A DNA stretch of 64,000 nt. Source: an uncultured Naasia sp. GTDB taxonomy: Bacteria; Actinomycetota; Actinomycetes; Actinomycetales; Microbacteriaceae. The translations under genes were made by a program, and so were the position numbers. The notes under the pieces were generated by a model that was not told the origin of the DNA, did not search any database, and saw only the letters and a program-made list of their open reading frames with translations. This document shows positions 31,150-39,856 of this stretch, in pieces. Location of the stretch: positions 1 through 64,000 of the forward strand of contig CAJYYA010000019.1 of assembly GCA_913778905.1 (NCBI GenBank), in the 5' to 3' direction. Within the stretch, counting starts at the first letter, position 1. Each line of letters opens with the position of its first letter.

Positions 31150-32034
31150 GTGACCTCGTCCGCCCCCGTCTGGAGCAGCGACGGGCCCGACCTGATCGTG
31201 CACGCCGAGAACCTCGCGTTCCTCCGCACGCTGCCGGACGAGAGCTTCCGTCTCATCTACATCGACCCTCCGTTCAACACGGGCCGGAGTCAGGAGCGGC
31301 GCCCCATCCGCACCGTCCGCTCCGAAACCGGCACCCGGACGGGTTTCGCGGGGCGCTCCTACGACACGGTCCGCGGTACGACGCTTCGCTACGCCGACTC
31401 GTTCGTCGAGTACTGGGAGTTCCTGGAACCCCGTCTCCAGGAGGCCTGGCGTCTTCTCACGCCCGACGGCACGCTCTACCTCCACCTCGACTACCGAGAG
31501 GTGCACTACGCCAAGGTCCTCCTCGACGCCCTCTTCGGACGCGACTGCTTCCTCAACGAGATCATCTGGGCCTACGACTTCGGCGGACGCGCCAAGGGGC
31601 GCTGGCCGGCCAAGCACGACAACATCCTCGTCTACGTGAAGAACCCGGCCGATTACGTCTTCGACTCCGCCGAGGTGGACCGCGAGCCCTATATGGCGCC
31701 CGGGCTCGTCACGCCCGAGAAGGTCGCGCTCGGCAAACTGCCGACCGACGTCTGGTGGCACACCATCGTGTCGCCGACCGGTAAGGAGAAGACGGGCTAT
31801 CCCACCCAGAAGCCCGTCGGGATCCTGCGGCGCATCATCGCGGCCAGCAGCAGGCCCGGAGACTGGGTGCTCGACTTCTTCGCGGGCAGCGGCACCACGG
31901 GAGCGGCTGCTTCCACGCTCGGTCGGAGGTTCCTCCTCGTGGACGAGAGCCCCGATGCGGTGCGCGTCATGTCGGATCGGCTGTCACTCGCGCCCACGAT
32001 CTATACCGGCCACCCGGACGACACGCCCGGGTAG
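31150..32034 (+). CDS. Site-specific DNA methyltransferase (beta type, orphan)
   Basis: Amino-methyltransferase of DNA, 294 residues. Motif IV is DPPFNTG, as in adenine-N6 enzymes, and the AdoMet-binding motif I FFAGSGTTGAAA lies near the C-terminus, giving the beta-class order. YPTQKPVGILRRII precedes motif I, as in the family. GTG at 31150 is chosen over an upstream GTG at 31111 because of the -10 box 6 nt before it. No restriction endonuclease or specificity subunit is adjacent, so this is a solitary methylase placed between mtlD and infA. Target site unknown. Confidence 0.87.
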   Translation: MTSSAPVWSSDGPDLIVHAENLAFLRTLPDESFRLIYIDPPFNTGRSQERRPIRTVRSETGTRTGFAGRSYDTVRGTTLRYADSFVEYWEFLEPRLQEAWRLLTPDGTLYLHLDYREVHYAKVLLDALFGRDCFLNEIIWAYDFGGRAKGRWPAKHDNILVYVKNPADYVFDSAEVDREPYMAPGLVTPEKVALGKLPTDVWWHTIVSPTGKEKTGYPTQKPVGILRRIIAASSRPGDWVLDFFAGSGTTGAAASTLGRRFLLVDESPDAVRVMSDRLSLAPTIYTGHPDDTPG

Positions 32035-32054
32035 CGGCGAACTCTCGATTGCCA

Positions 32055-32060
32055 TAAGAT
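32055..32060 (+). promoter_or_regulatory. Candidate infA -10 box
   Basis: TAAGAT within an AT-richer stretch after the methyltransferase stop, 166 bp before infA. No good -35 box is seen. It would give infA a long 5' UTR. Confidence 0.3.
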
Positions 32061-32226
32061 ATTGCTTTGGTGCGCCGGTTCGTGCGTCCACCGTCCCGAC
32101 TCGGTCGGTGCGGAGGGTCAGCGGAACCGAACTTCTCACAAGGTCGATCCTCGTCGGTCTCTCCTTGCTGTGGTGCGCGCCGACTACCCGCACGACCGGC
32201 AGAAGTGCTTGTGATGAAGTGAGGAT

Positions 32227-32448
32227 ATGGCCAAGAAAGACGGCGTAATCGAGATCGAGGGCTCAGTGCTCGAGGCTCTGCCCAACGCGATGTTCCGTGT
32301 TGAGCTGACCAACGGACACAAGGTGCTCGCGCACATCTCGGGCAAAATGCGGCAGCACTACATCCGCATCCTCCCGGAGGACCGGGTGATCGTGGAGCTC
32401 AGCCCTTACGACCTGACCCGCGGCCGGATCGTCTACCGCTACAAGTAA
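32227..32448 (+). CDS. infA: Translation initiation factor IF-1
   Basis: Binds the 30S A site during initiation. 73 residues, OB fold: [27 protein letters not shown], then [18 protein letters not shown]. Normal length. GTGAGGAT precedes the start. rpmJ follows 70 bp downstream, and the two are probably co-transcribed. Confidence 0.98.
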   Translation: MAKKDGVIEIEGSVLEALPNAMFRVELTNGHKVLAHISGKMRQHYIRILPEDRVIVELSPYDLTRGRIVYRYK

Positions 32449-32518
32449 ACCTGCTGGATAAGGAACGGCCCCTCCCCACCGGGAACGGGCACGACGCCAG
32501 CGAAAGAAGAGAAGAACG

Positions 32519-32632
32519 ATGAAGGTCAACCCCAGCGTCAAGCCCATCTGCGACAAGTGCAAGGTCATCCGTCGCCACGGCAACGTCATGGTGATCTGCG
32601 AGAACCCTCGCCACAAGCAGCGCCAGGGCTGA
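32519..32632 (+). CDS. rpmJ: 50S ribosomal protein L36
   Basis: bL36, a small zinc-binding large-subunit protein. 37 residues: begins [17 protein letters not shown]; zinc ligands are Cys11, Cys14, Cys27 and His32. This is the zinc-containing form of the protein. Preceded by GAAGAGAAG. Its last four codons and the stop codon form one arm of a 21-bp perfect palindrome, so the 3' end is under both coding and structural constraint. Confidence 0.97.
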   Translation: MKVNPSVKPICDKCKVIRRHGNVMVICENPRHKQRQG

Positions 32633-32664
32633 AAAGCCCCGGTGGGGCTTTTCAGCCCTGGCGC
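32620..32664 (+). terminator. 21-bp perfect palindrome over the rpmJ 3' end
   Basis: Positions 32620-32640 and 32644-32664 are exact reverse complements around a GGT loop. The left arm includes codons 35-37 of rpmJ and its stop. The stem contains an internal AAAA/TTTT tract. It may terminate infA-rpmJ transcription or mark an RNase processing site. Confidence 0.75.
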
Positions 32665-32862
32665 CGGAGCGAAGCTCCGGGGGAACTCGGAAACGCAACT
32701 CACGCGGTGAGTTCGGATCCCGAAGCTCGCAGTAGTAACTCAATACACAAGGCAGAACCAGAAACCCGCGTCCGTGAAGGACGCGGGGGACACCTCGGGC
32801 GGGAGGCCCGGGCACCGGTACTGCTGAAACACCTCCCGACTATCTCCTGAGGAGAAATGCAC
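32665..32862 (+). other. Hairpin-rich rpsM leader
   Basis: Between rpmJ and rpsM several hairpins follow the 21-bp palindrome: CCGGAGC/GCTCCGG with a GAA loop (32664-32670, 32674-32680), AACTCAC/GTGAGTT with a GCG loop (32697-32703, 32707-32713), a perfect 9-bp stem 32765-32773 with 32779-32787, and CGGGC/GCCCG near 32796-32810. No ORF of note is present. This is a structured leader, possibly a translational control element for the alpha operon. Confidence 0.6.
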
Positions 32863-33243
32863 ATGGCACGTCTTGCCGGTGTAGACATCCCGCGCGACAA
32901 GCGCGTGGAAATCGCACTCACCTACATCTACGGCGTCGGTCGTACCCGCGCTCTCGAGACTCTCCGCGAGACCGGGATCGACGGCAACATCCGCGTCAAG
33001 GACCTGACCGACGACCAGCTCGTCCAGCTCCGCGACCACATCGAAGGCACCTACAAGGTGGAGGGTGACCTCCGTCGCGAGGTCGCCGCCGACATCCGCC
33101 GCAAGGTCGAGATCGGTAGCTACCAGGGCATCCGTCACCGCCGTGGTCTTCCTGTGCACGGTCAGCGCACCAAGACCAACGCTCGTACCCGCAAGGGCCC
33201 GAAGCGCACCGTCGCCGGCAAGAAGAAGGCCGGCCGCAAGTAG
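32863..33243 (+). CDS. rpsM: 30S ribosomal protein S13
   Basis: uS13 of the 30S head, forming bridges to the 50S subunit. 126 residues: [21 protein letters not shown], and the basic C-terminal tail after [22 protein letters not shown] at 32863 is preferred to the one at 32857 because GAGGAG ends 8 bp upstream and the family begins MARL/MARI. Confidence 0.98.
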   Translation: MARLAGVDIPRDKRVEIALTYIYGVGRTRALETLRETGIDGNIRVKDLTDDQLVQLRDHIEGTYKVEGDLRREVAADIRRKVEIGSYQGIRHRRGLPVHGQRTKTNARTRKGPKRTVAGKKKAGRK

Positions 33244-33315
33244 TCCTGACGGCCGGTTCTCGGCCGCAGGGCGCTTCGCCGCACAGATTTCAAGGATTTA
33301 GGGAGACACGCCGAT

Positions 33316-33714
33316 ATGGCAGCACCGAAGGCTGCGGCTCGCAAGCCGCGTCGCAAGGAGAAGAAGAACATCGCCGTGGGCCAGGCCCACATCAAGTCGA
33401 CGTTCAACAACACGATCGTCTCGATCACCGACACCACTGGTGCGGTCATCAGCTGGGCATCGTCGGGTGGAGTGGGCTTCAAGGGCAGCCGCAAGTCGAC
33501 GCCCTTCGCCGCTCAGCTCGCCGCCGAGTCCGCCGCGCGCCAGGCGCAGGAGCACGGCATGAAGAAGGTCGACGTCTTCGTGAAGGGCCCCGGCTCGGGC
33601 CGCGAGACCGCCATCCGTTCGCTCCAGGCCGCGGGCCTCGAGGTCGGATCGATCAACGACGTGACGCCCCAGGCTCACAACGGCGTCCGCCCGCCGAAGC
33701 GCCGCCGCGTCTGA
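33316..33714 (+). CDS. rpsK: 30S ribosomal protein S11
   Basis: uS11 of the platform. 132 residues: [24 protein letters not shown] and the C-terminal PPKRRRV. In many actinobacteria rpsD follows; here a terminator-like hairpin and then rpoA follow. Confidence 0.98.
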   Translation: MAAPKAAARKPRRKEKKNIAVGQAHIKSTFNNTIVSITDTTGAVISWASSGGVGFKGSRKSTPFAAQLAAESAARQAQEHGMKKVDVFVKGPGSGRETAIRSLQAAGLEVGSINDVTPQAHNGVRPPKRRRV

Positions 33715-33722
33715 CGCTCGCG

Positions 33723-33754
33723 AACCGTCCGGGCCCTCACGGGTCCGGACGGTT
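33723..33754 (+). terminator. Hairpin between rpsK and rpoA
   Basis: 14-bp stem (33723-33736 with 33741-33754; one G-U pair; loop TCAC), 8 bp after rpsK, followed by a short pyrimidine-rich run. It probably separates rpsM-rpsK from rpoA-rplQ. Confidence 0.6.
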
Positions 33755-33790
33755 TCCGCACCTCTCAGCCGCTCGCGCGGCCACCACAAC

Positions 33791-33828
33791 TTCACACAAC
33801 GACTCGGCTGTGTCATATAGCGGACACA
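33791..33828 (+). promoter_or_regulatory. Candidate rpoA promoter
   Basis: TTCACA (33791-33796) is followed after 19 bp by TATAGC, or after 16 bp by TCATAT, in an AT-richer stretch. TGTGTC (33809-33814) and GACACA (33823-33828) form an inverted repeat across the -10 region. A promoter here would fit the hairpin upstream and the missing rpsD. Confidence 0.4.
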
Positions 33829-33848
33829 TTTCGAAAGGAAACCAATAA

Positions 33849-34835
33849 GTGCTCATCGCACAGCGCCCGGCGCTCGCTGAAGAAAACATCTCCGAATTCC
33901 GCTCGCGGTTCGTCATCGAGCCTCTCGAGCCCGGCTTCGGCTACACGCTCGGCAACTCGCTGCGCCGCACCCTGCTCTCCTCGATCCCCGGAGCGGCTGT
34001 CACCAGCATCCGTCTCGAGGGTGTTCAGCACGAGTTCAGCACGGTCCCCGGTGTCAAGGAAGACGTCACCGAGATCATCCTGAACATCAAGGGTCTGGTC
34101 GTCTCCAGCGAGCACGACGAGCCGATCACCGCCTACCTGCGCAAGCAGAGCGCGGGCCCCGTGACCGCGGCCGACATCTCGGCTCCGGCGGGCGTCGAGA
34201 TCCACAACCCGGATCTCGTCATCGCGACCCTGAACGACAAGGCGAAGTTCGACCTCGAGCTGACGATCGAGCGTGGCCGCGGCTACGTGACCGCGTCGCA
34301 GAACCGCAGCGAGTTCAGCGAGTCGGGTCAGATCCCGATCGACTCGATCTACTCGCCGGTCCTGAAGGTGACCTACCGCGTCGAGGCGACCCGTGCCGGT
34401 GAGCGCACCGACTTCGACCGTCTCGTCGTCGACGTCGAGACCAAGGCGGCCATCAGCCCCCGCGACGCCATCGCGTCGGCCGGTCGCACCCTGGTCGAGC
34501 TGTTCGGCCTCGCCCGTGAGCTGAACACCGCGGCCGAGGGCATCGAGATCGGCCCGGCTCCCGCCGACGCCGTCCTCTCGAGCGAGCTGTCCATGCCGAT
34601 CGAAGACCTCGATCTGTCGGTCCGCTCCTACAACTGCCTCAAGCGCGAGGGCATCAACAACGTCAGCGAGCTCGTCTCGCTCTCTGAGACGCAGCTGATG
34701 AACATCCGCAACTTCGGGCAGAAGTCGGTCGACGAGGTCAAGGACAAGCTCGTCGAGCTGGGGCTGTCGCTGAAGGATGCCGTTCCCGGCTTCGACGGCG
34801 CGCACTACTACAGCTACGACGAAGACGAGTCCTGA
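33849..34835 (+). CDS. rpoA: RNA polymerase alpha subunit
   Basis: Assembles RNA polymerase and contacts promoter DNA and activators. 328 residues. The N-terminal domain shows [25 protein letters not shown]; the C-terminal domain shows [23 protein letters not shown] at 33849 follows GAAAGGAAACC. Normal in all respects. Confidence 0.98.
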   Translation: MLIAQRPALAEENISEFRSRFVIEPLEPGFGYTLGNSLRRTLLSSIPGAAVTSIRLEGVQHEFSTVPGVKEDVTEIILNIKGLVVSSEHDEPITAYLRKQSAGPVTAADISAPAGVEIHNPDLVIATLNDKAKFDLELTIERGRGYVTASQNRSEFSESGQIPIDSIYSPVLKVTYRVEATRAGERTDFDRLVVDVETKAAISPRDAIASAGRTLVELFGLARELNTAAEGIEIGPAPADAVLSSELSMPIEDLDLSVRSYNCLKREGINNVSELVSLSETQLMNIRNFGQKSVDEVKDKLVELGLSLKDAVPGFDGAHYYSYDEDES

Positions 34836-34887
34836 GCCTCACGCTCACGAACCGTCGATCACATCTATCTAACGAGGAACATCAACA

Positions 34888-35451
34888 ATGCCTAGACCAG
34901 CCAAGGGTCCCCGTCTCGGTGGCGGACCGGCGCACGAGCGCCTGCTTCTCGCGAACCTCGCGACCGCTCTGATCACCCACAAGTCGATCAAGACGACCGA
35001 GACCAAGGCCAAGCGCCTCCAGCCCCTCGCCGACCGTCTCGTCACCTTCGCGAAGCGCGGCGACCTGCACGCCCGTCGTCGCGTCATGCAGATCGTCACC
35101 GACAAGACCGCCGTGCACGAGCTGTTCACCGAGGTCGCCCCGCTCGTCGCGGAGCGTCCCGGTGGCTACACGCGCATCACCAAGGTGGGCTTCCGCAAGG
35201 GTGACAACGCGCCCATGGCCGTGATCGAGCTCGTCCTCGAGCCCGTCTCGCCGAAGCGCCCCGCGTCGACCAAGTCGGCCCCCGCCGCTGCCGCTCCGGC
35301 TGCCGCCGAGGAGACCGCCGAGTCCGACGTCCCGGTCGAGGAGACCGAGACCGTCGAGCACTCGGAGGAGACCCCCGCCGAGGAGCAAACCGAGGCTGCC
35401 GCCGAGGTCGAGACCGACGCCGCCGAGGTGGCCGAGGACGACAAGAAGTAA
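34888..35451 (+). CDS. rplQ: 50S ribosomal protein L17, extended
   Basis: bL17 near the tunnel exit. 187 residues against about 127 in E. coli. The core [25 protein letters not shown] through VLEPVSPKR is standard; the last 65 residues are an Ala/Glu/Thr-rich acidic tail ending EVAEDDKK. Ends the alpha operon, followed by a strong terminator. Confidence 0.96.
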   Translation: MPRPAKGPRLGGGPAHERLLLANLATALITHKSIKTTETKAKRLQPLADRLVTFAKRGDLHARRRVMQIVTDKTAVHELFTEVAPLVAERPGGYTRITKVGFRKGDNAPMAVIELVLEPVSPKRPASTKSAPAAAAPAAAEETAESDVPVEETETVEHSEETPAEEQTEAAAEVETDAAEVAEDDKK

Positions 35452-35464
35452 GACGCTCGCGTCT

Positions 35465-35506
35465 GGCGAAGGGCCCGCTCACCGCAAGGTGAGCGGGCCC
35501 TTCGCC
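35465..35506 (+). terminator. Terminator of rpoA-rplQ
   Basis: Perfect 19-bp inverted repeat with a GCAA tetraloop (35465-35483 with 35488-35506), 13 bp after rplQ. Confidence 0.85.
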
Positions 35507-35583
35507 GTTGTACGGGTGTTCCGGCCCAGTTGGTACGCCGGAACGTACTCATTTGTCCGCAATACCCGTACAAGTGGGGGGAC

Positions 35584-35589
35584 TAGGGT
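35584..35589 (+). promoter_or_regulatory. -10 box, leaderless ligD-polymerase mRNA
   Basis: TAGGGT lies 6 nt before the ATG at 35596; no ribosome binding site is present. Confidence 0.55.
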
Positions 35590-35595
35590 GCGCGC

Positions 35596-36609
35596 ATGGC
35601 GAGTGAGGTCACCACAGTCGAGGTCGACGGTCCGAATGGCGTGCGCGAGATGAGGGTGTCGAGTCCGTCGCGTGTGCTCTATCCGCAGGCCGGCGTCACG
35701 AAGCTGGAGCTCATCGAGTATCTGATCGCGGTGGGGGAGCCCTTCGTGCGAGCCAACGGGGATCGCCCCGTGTCGTTGGAGCGTTTTCCCGGCGGCGTTG
35801 AGGGGGAGATGTTCTACTCCAAGAACCCGCCCAAGGGGACGCCGGAGTTCATCCGCACCGTGATGTGCACGTACCCCAGCGCACGTGCCCACCCGCAGCT
35901 CGTGATCGATGAGCCCGCGGCCGTGGTGTGGATGGCGCAGATGAACACCGTGGTGTTCCATCCGTGGCCGTCACGGTCCGGTGACATCGATCACCCCGAT
36001 CAGCTGCGGATCGACCTGGATCCTCAACCCGGTCGAGACTTCTCGGATGCCGTGACAGCCGCCCTCGAGCTGCGTTCAGTCCTTCACGACGCGGGCCTGC
36101 AGCCGCGCGTCAAGACGACGGGGAACCGCGGGGTCCACGTGTTCACCGTCATCGAGCCGGAATGGGACTTCATCGACGTCCGTCACGCGGTCATCGCGGC
36201 GGCACGCGAGTTGGAGCGTCGGATGCCGGACCTCGTGACCACCGCCTGGTGGAAGGAGGAGCGGGGTGAGAAGGTCTTCGTCGACTTCAACCAGGCGGCT
36301 CGCGACCGCACCATCGCCGCCGCTTACAGCCCTCGCGCGACGGCCGGTGCCACCGTCTCCATGCCGGTGACCTGGGAGCAGCTGCCCGAGGTGGCGCCGG
36401 GGGACTTCACCATCCGCTCCGCCCCCGCCTTCGTAAAGGAGCACGGGGACGCCTGGGCTCAGATCCCCGACCCGGGACGATTGGATGTCCTGCTCAAATG
36501 GTGGAATCGCGATGTCGAGAACGGTCAGGGCGAGATGCCCTATCCGCCGGAGTACCCGAAGATGCCCGGCGAACCGCCTCGCGTGCAGCCCTCCCGCGCC
36601 CGCTCCTGA
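35596..36609 (+). CDS. LigD-type polymerase/primase (end joining)
   Basis: Archaeo-eukaryotic primase-type polymerase of the LigD family, which fills and extends DNA ends in non-homologous end joining. 337 residues, the size of a stand-alone polymerase domain. The catalytic DxD is Asp140-Leu-Asp142 in RIDLDPQPG; TTGNRGVHVFTVIEP and VFVDFNQAARDRTIAAAYS are further conserved stretches. No ligase or nuclease domain is fused. An ATP-dependent ligase gene lies convergent 80 bp away with a palindromic repeat between them. No Ku gene is in the window. Confidence 0.88.
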   Translation: MASEVTTVEVDGPNGVREMRVSSPSRVLYPQAGVTKLELIEYLIAVGEPFVRANGDRPVSLERFPGGVEGEMFYSKNPPKGTPEFIRTVMCTYPSARAHPQLVIDEPAAVVWMAQMNTVVFHPWPSRSGDIDHPDQLRIDLDPQPGRDFSDAVTAALELRSVLHDAGLQPRVKTTGNRGVHVFTVIEPEWDFIDVRHAVIAAARELERRMPDLVTTAWWKEERGEKVFVDFNQAARDRTIAAAYSPRATAGATVSMPVTWEQLPEVAPGDFTIRSAPAFVKEHGDAWAQIPDPGRLDVLLKWWNRDVENGQGEMPYPPEYPKMPGEPPRVQPSRARS

Positions 36610-36614
36610 TCGCA

Positions 36615-36692
36615 GGCACGGCGATCGAGTCCGCACGTTCCGGCGGAAAGCACTTGCCGGAACGTGCGGTCCGTGCCTCAACATCCGATCTA
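36615..36692 (-). repeat. Palindromic repeat element, copy A
   Basis: Copy A of a three-member family. Arms CCGCACGTTCCGG and its complement lie at 36631-36643 and 36657-36669 with outer arms GGCACGG/CCGTGCC (36615-36621, 36671-36677). The asymmetric flank reads, on the minus strand, TAGATCGGATGTT and starts with the TAG stop codon of the DNA ligase gene. It lies between the convergent polymerase and ligase genes and probably ends transcription from both. Confidence 0.85.
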
Positions 36693-37742
36693 GGGGAGGA
36701 GGGCGGCCAGGTCGTAGGCCGCCGGGACCTCCAGCTGAGCGAACGTGCAGGAGGCCGGGTCGCGGTCGGGCCGCCACCGTTCGAACTGGACGGTGTGACG
36801 GAAGCGGTCGCCCTCCATCTGGTCGTAGCGGACCTCGACCACCAGCTCGGGGCGGAGGACGGCGTAGGAGGTGTCCTTCGAGCTCGAGAAGCGGTTGCGA
36901 TCGCTCTCGCCGCGGATCGCCTCGCCGTCCTCCCCGCGTGCGAGGAGCGGAGCGAGTTCTTCGACGAGTTCCTGGCGGCGCTTGTCGGTGAACGCCGAGA
37001 TGCCGCCGACGCCGTGCAATTCTCCGTCTTCGCCGTACAGACTGAGAAGCAGGGAGCCGACCCCCGATCCGCTCTTGTGCGTGCGGTAGCCGGTGACGAT
37101 GCAGTCGGCGGTCCGGGCGTGCTTGATCTTGAGCATCGTGCGCTTGCCGGGGGAGTAGGGCGCGTCGAGTGGCTTGGCGACGACGCCGTCGAGACCGGCG
37201 CCTTCGAACTCTGTCAGCCAGCGTCGCGCGATGGCCACATCCTCCGTGGTCTGGGAGATGTGGAGTGGGGCCGAGAAGTGCTCGCCGAGTCGCTCGAGCC
37301 GCCCGCGACGCTCGGCGAGCGGGGCATCGAGCAGGGACTCGCCGTCCTCGGCGAGGAGATCGAACGCGACGAAAGACGCGGGGGTCTCAGCGGCAAGCCT
37401 GGTGATGCGGCTCGCGGCGGGATGGATCCGCTGCGACAGGGTCTCCCAATCGAGCTTCTCTCCTCCGGCCGTGGCGTGCCTCACGACGATCTCGCCGTCG
37501 AGCATCGTCCCGGCCGGCAGCTGCGCCTCGAACACGTCGACGAGTTCGGGGAAGTAGCGTTCGAGCGTCTTCGCCCCCCGGCTCCCGATGACGACGCCGT
37601 CCGCGGTACGGGACACGATCCCGCGAAAGCCGTCCCACTTCGGCTCGAACAGCAACGGGGCGCCCTTGGGGCCCGTCTCGGGCACCTCGGGAACGGATTT
37701 GGCGAGCATCGGATCCGGGATCTGCATGGTCGACATCTTCAT
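36690..37742 (-). CDS. ATP-dependent DNA ligase
   Basis: Seals DNA nicks using ATP through an enzyme-AMP intermediate. 350 residues when started at the ATG at 37742. Lys35 in EPKWDGFRG is the adenylated lysine; other nucleotidyltransferase motifs are [28 protein letters not shown] and LKIKHART. The size fits a LigC-type or stand-alone LigD ligase domain. The frame stays open far upstream through truA antisense, but conserved sequence begins at [15 protein letters not shown]. Its partner is the LigD-like polymerase convergent to it. Confidence 0.9.
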   Translation of the reverse strand: MKMSTMQIPDPMLAKSVPEVPETGPKGAPLLFEPKWDGFRGIVSRTADGVVIGSRGAKTLERYFPELVDVFEAQLPAGTMLDGEIVVRHATAGGEKLDWETLSQRIHPAASRITRLAAETPASFVAFDLLAEDGESLLDAPLAERRGRLERLGEHFSAPLHISQTTEDVAIARRWLTEFEGAGLDGVVAKPLDAPYSPGKRTMLKIKHARTADCIVTGYRTHKSGSGVGSLLLSLYGEDGELHGVGGISAFTDKRRQELVEELAPLLARGEDGEAIRGESDRNRFSSSKDTSYAVLRPELVVEVRYDQMEGDRFRHTVQFERWRPDRDPASCTFAQLEVPAAYDLAALLP

Positions 37743-37803
37743 GCACCGTTCCCCGCCCGACCCGGGCGCATCCTGGACGATCACGGCGAAACACGGCGCG
37801 AAG

Positions 37804-37809
37804 TAGAGT
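37804..37809 (+). promoter_or_regulatory. -10 box upstream of truA
   Basis: TAGAGT lies 8 nt before the GTG at 37818 with no clear ribosome binding site, consistent with a leaderless or nearly leaderless mRNA. Confidence 0.45.
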
Positions 37810-37817
37810 CGTGGGTT

Positions 37818-38738
37818 GTGAGCGAGCGCATCCGGTTCCGTCTGGACATCGCCTACGACGGCACCGGATTCGCGGGGTGGGCCAAGCAGCCCGGTCATCG
37901 CACGGTCCAGGGCGTCCTCGAAGAGGCGGTCGCGCTCCTGTCGTCGGGAGTCGGACGGAGTCCCGTCATCACCGTCGCGGGTCGCACGGACGCGGGCGTG
38001 CACGCCGTCGGACAGGTCGCCCACGTGGATCTCGACGAGCAGGTCGTCGCGGGTTTCACCGCTCGCGGGCGGGCAGCCGACGCCGTCCTGCTCCGCCGCC
38101 TGAACGGGATCCTCGGGCCCCTCAGCGACGTGGTGATCACCGACGTCGCGGTCGCCCCCGAGGGCTTCGACGCCCGTTTCTCAGCGACCTGGCGACGGTA
38201 CGAATACCGGATCGCCGACAACCTCTCCTTCCACGATCCGTTGCAGCGGCACCGCACTCGTCTGCTGCGATCGACGCTGGATGTCGATCAGCTCGAACTG
38301 GCCGCGCGGTCACTACTGGGCCTCCGCGATTTCGCGGCCTTCTGCAAGCCTCGCCCCGGGGCGAGCACCATCCGCGAACTCCAGCAGTTCACCTGGGTCC
38401 GGGACGCGAGCGGCGTGCTCGTCGCGACCCTTCAAGCGGACGCCTTCTGTCATTCCATGGTGCGGTCGCTCGTCGGAGGTTGCGTGGGCGTCGGGGAGGG
38501 GCGACTCACCCTCGACGGGCTCGCCGATCTCCTCCGCGCCGATCGTCGAGGGGGACGGTTCGCAGTGCAGCCGGCGCACGGGCTCACCCTCCTGGCCGTC
38601 GGGTACCCGGGCGATGCGCTTCTCGCCGCACGGGCGCAGGAGACGCGAGCCATTCGCACCGCCGCGCAGATCGACGAGACCGAGGGTTCAGCGTCCGGAA
38701 CGCCCGACGGGCTTGCCGAGGAGTCCGCGGCCCGGTAG
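37818..38738 (+). CDS. truA: tRNA pseudouridine synthase A
   Basis: Makes pseudouridine at tRNA positions 38-40. 306 residues. N-terminal [20 protein letters not shown]; the catalytic Asp is in [27 protein letters not shown]-like [18 protein letters not shown] near the end is typical. The GTG at 37818 is used; the very long open frame from 36498 runs antisense to the ligase and is not coding. Here the gene precedes rplM, as in many bacteria. Confidence 0.94.
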   Translation: MSERIRFRLDIAYDGTGFAGWAKQPGHRTVQGVLEEAVALLSSGVGRSPVITVAGRTDAGVHAVGQVAHVDLDEQVVAGFTARGRAADAVLLRRLNGILGPLSDVVITDVAVAPEGFDARFSATWRRYEYRIADNLSFHDPLQRHRTRLLRSTLDVDQLELAARSLLGLRDFAAFCKPRPGASTIRELQQFTWVRDASGVLVATLQADAFCHSMVRSLVGGCVGVGEGRLTLDGLADLLRADRRGGRFAVQPAHGLTLLAVGYPGDALLAARAQETRAIRTAAQIDETEGSASGTPDGLAEESAAR

Positions 38739-38872
38739 GCTCTCCCGTTGGCGTTCGCTCCAGCGGTCGCCTCGCCGAGACCCTCCACCGCGGCGTTCCC
38801 GAGTCTTCCCGACTCGTGCGGAACACCCACCGGAGCGGGATTCACGAACACCTCGACAGAAAGACGCTCATC
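38739..38872 (+). other. truA-rplM spacer
   Basis: 134 bp upstream of rplM. It contains a small hairpin GAGTC/GACTC with a TTCCC loop near 38801-38815 and a GACAGAAAGACG ribosome-binding stretch. Probably the leader of rplM-rpsI; no clear promoter was identified. Confidence 0.35.
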
Positions 38873-39319
38873 ATGACGCGTACCTACACGCCCAAAGAGG
38901 GTGACCTCCAGCACAACTGGGTCGTCATCGACGCCACGGACATCGTCCTCGGCCGCCTCGCCAGCCACTCCGCAGCCCTGCTGCGCGGCAAGCACAAGCC
39001 CACCTTCGCCCCGCACGTGGACGGTGGCGACTTCGTCATCATCGTCAACGCCGAGAAGGTCGCGCTGACCGGCTCCAAGCTCGCACAGAAGAAGGCCTAC
39101 CGTCACTCGGGCTACCCGGGCGGACTGACCGCGACCAGCTACACCGAGCTGCTCGAGAAGCACCCGGAGCGCGCGGTCGAGAAGGCCATCCGCGGCATGC
39201 TGCCGAAGAACTCGCTGGGCCGCGCCCAGATCAAGAAGCTCAAGGTCTACGCCGGCCCCGAGCACCCCCACGCGGCGCAGCAGCCGACGACCTACACCCT
39301 CAACCAGGTCGCCCAGTAA
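38873..39319 (+). CDS. rplM: 50S ribosomal protein L13
   Basis: uL13, an early-assembly protein. 148 residues: [20 protein letters not shown], and [26 protein letters not shown]. The ATG at 38873 is used; the open frame continues upstream through truA but is not coding. rpsI follows 30 bp later in the usual rplM-rpsI pair. Confidence 0.98.
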   Translation: MTRTYTPKEGDLQHNWVVIDATDIVLGRLASHSAALLRGKHKPTFAPHVDGGDFVIIVNAEKVALTGSKLAQKKAYRHSGYPGGLTATSYTELLEKHPERAVEKAIRGMLPKNSLGRAQIKKLKVYAGPEHPHAAQQPTTYTLNQVAQ

Positions 39320-39349
39320 GCGCCGGCGAAGACTTAAGGACTTTTTCTC

Positions 39350-39835
39350 ATGGCGACTATCGCAGATTCCATCGACAACGCTCCCGAGAGCTTCACGACC
39401 GAGACCCCGGCCGCGGCTGCTTCCAGCACGCCCCGCGCCGTCCTGAACGTCCCCGGCGCGGCCGTGGGCCGTCGCAAGCAGGCCATCGCCCGCGTGCGTC
39501 TCGTTCCCGGTTCGGGCACCTTCACGGTGAACGGCCGCGAGTTCGCGGACTACTTCCCCAACAAGCTGCACCAGCAGCTGATCAACGACCCGTTCAAGGT
39601 CCTCGACCTGCTCGGCAGCTACGACGTCATCGCGCGCATCACCGGTGGTGGACCCTCGGGTCAGGCCGGCGCCCTGCGCCTCGGCATCGCCCGTGCGCTG
39701 AACGAGATCGACGCCGAGAACAACCGCCCCGAGCTGAAGAAGGCCGGCTTCCTCAGCCGCGACGCTCGCGTCAAGGAGCGCAAGAAGGCCGGTCTCAAGA
39801 AGGCCCGCAAGGCGCCTCAGTTCTCCAAGCGCTGA
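39350..39835 (+). CDS. rpsI: 30S ribosomal protein S9
   Basis: uS9, whose C-terminal tail reaches the P-site tRNA. 161 residues; core [25 protein letters not shown] and C-terminal [12 protein letters not shown]. About 35 residues of Ala/Thr/Ser-rich extension precede the core. Confidence 0.98.
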   Translation: MATIADSIDNAPESFTTETPAAAASSTPRAVLNVPGAAVGRRKQAIARVRLVPGSGTFTVNGREFADYFPNKLHQQLINDPFKVLDLLGSYDVIARITGGGPSGQAGALRLGIARALNEIDAENNRPELKKAGFLSRDARVKERKKAGLKKARKAPQFSKR

Positions 39836-39856
39836 TTCAGTAAGAGAAGCTCCACC

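Noticed and set aside
32665-32862. tRNA or small RNA gene before rpsM
   Set aside because: Several hairpins are present but no cloverleaf, no T-loop GTTC sequence and no anticodon arm could be assembled.
36498-37817. Upstream extension of truA
   Set aside because: The frame is open for 440 extra codons, but it runs antisense to the DNA ligase and conserved TruA sequence starts at 37818.
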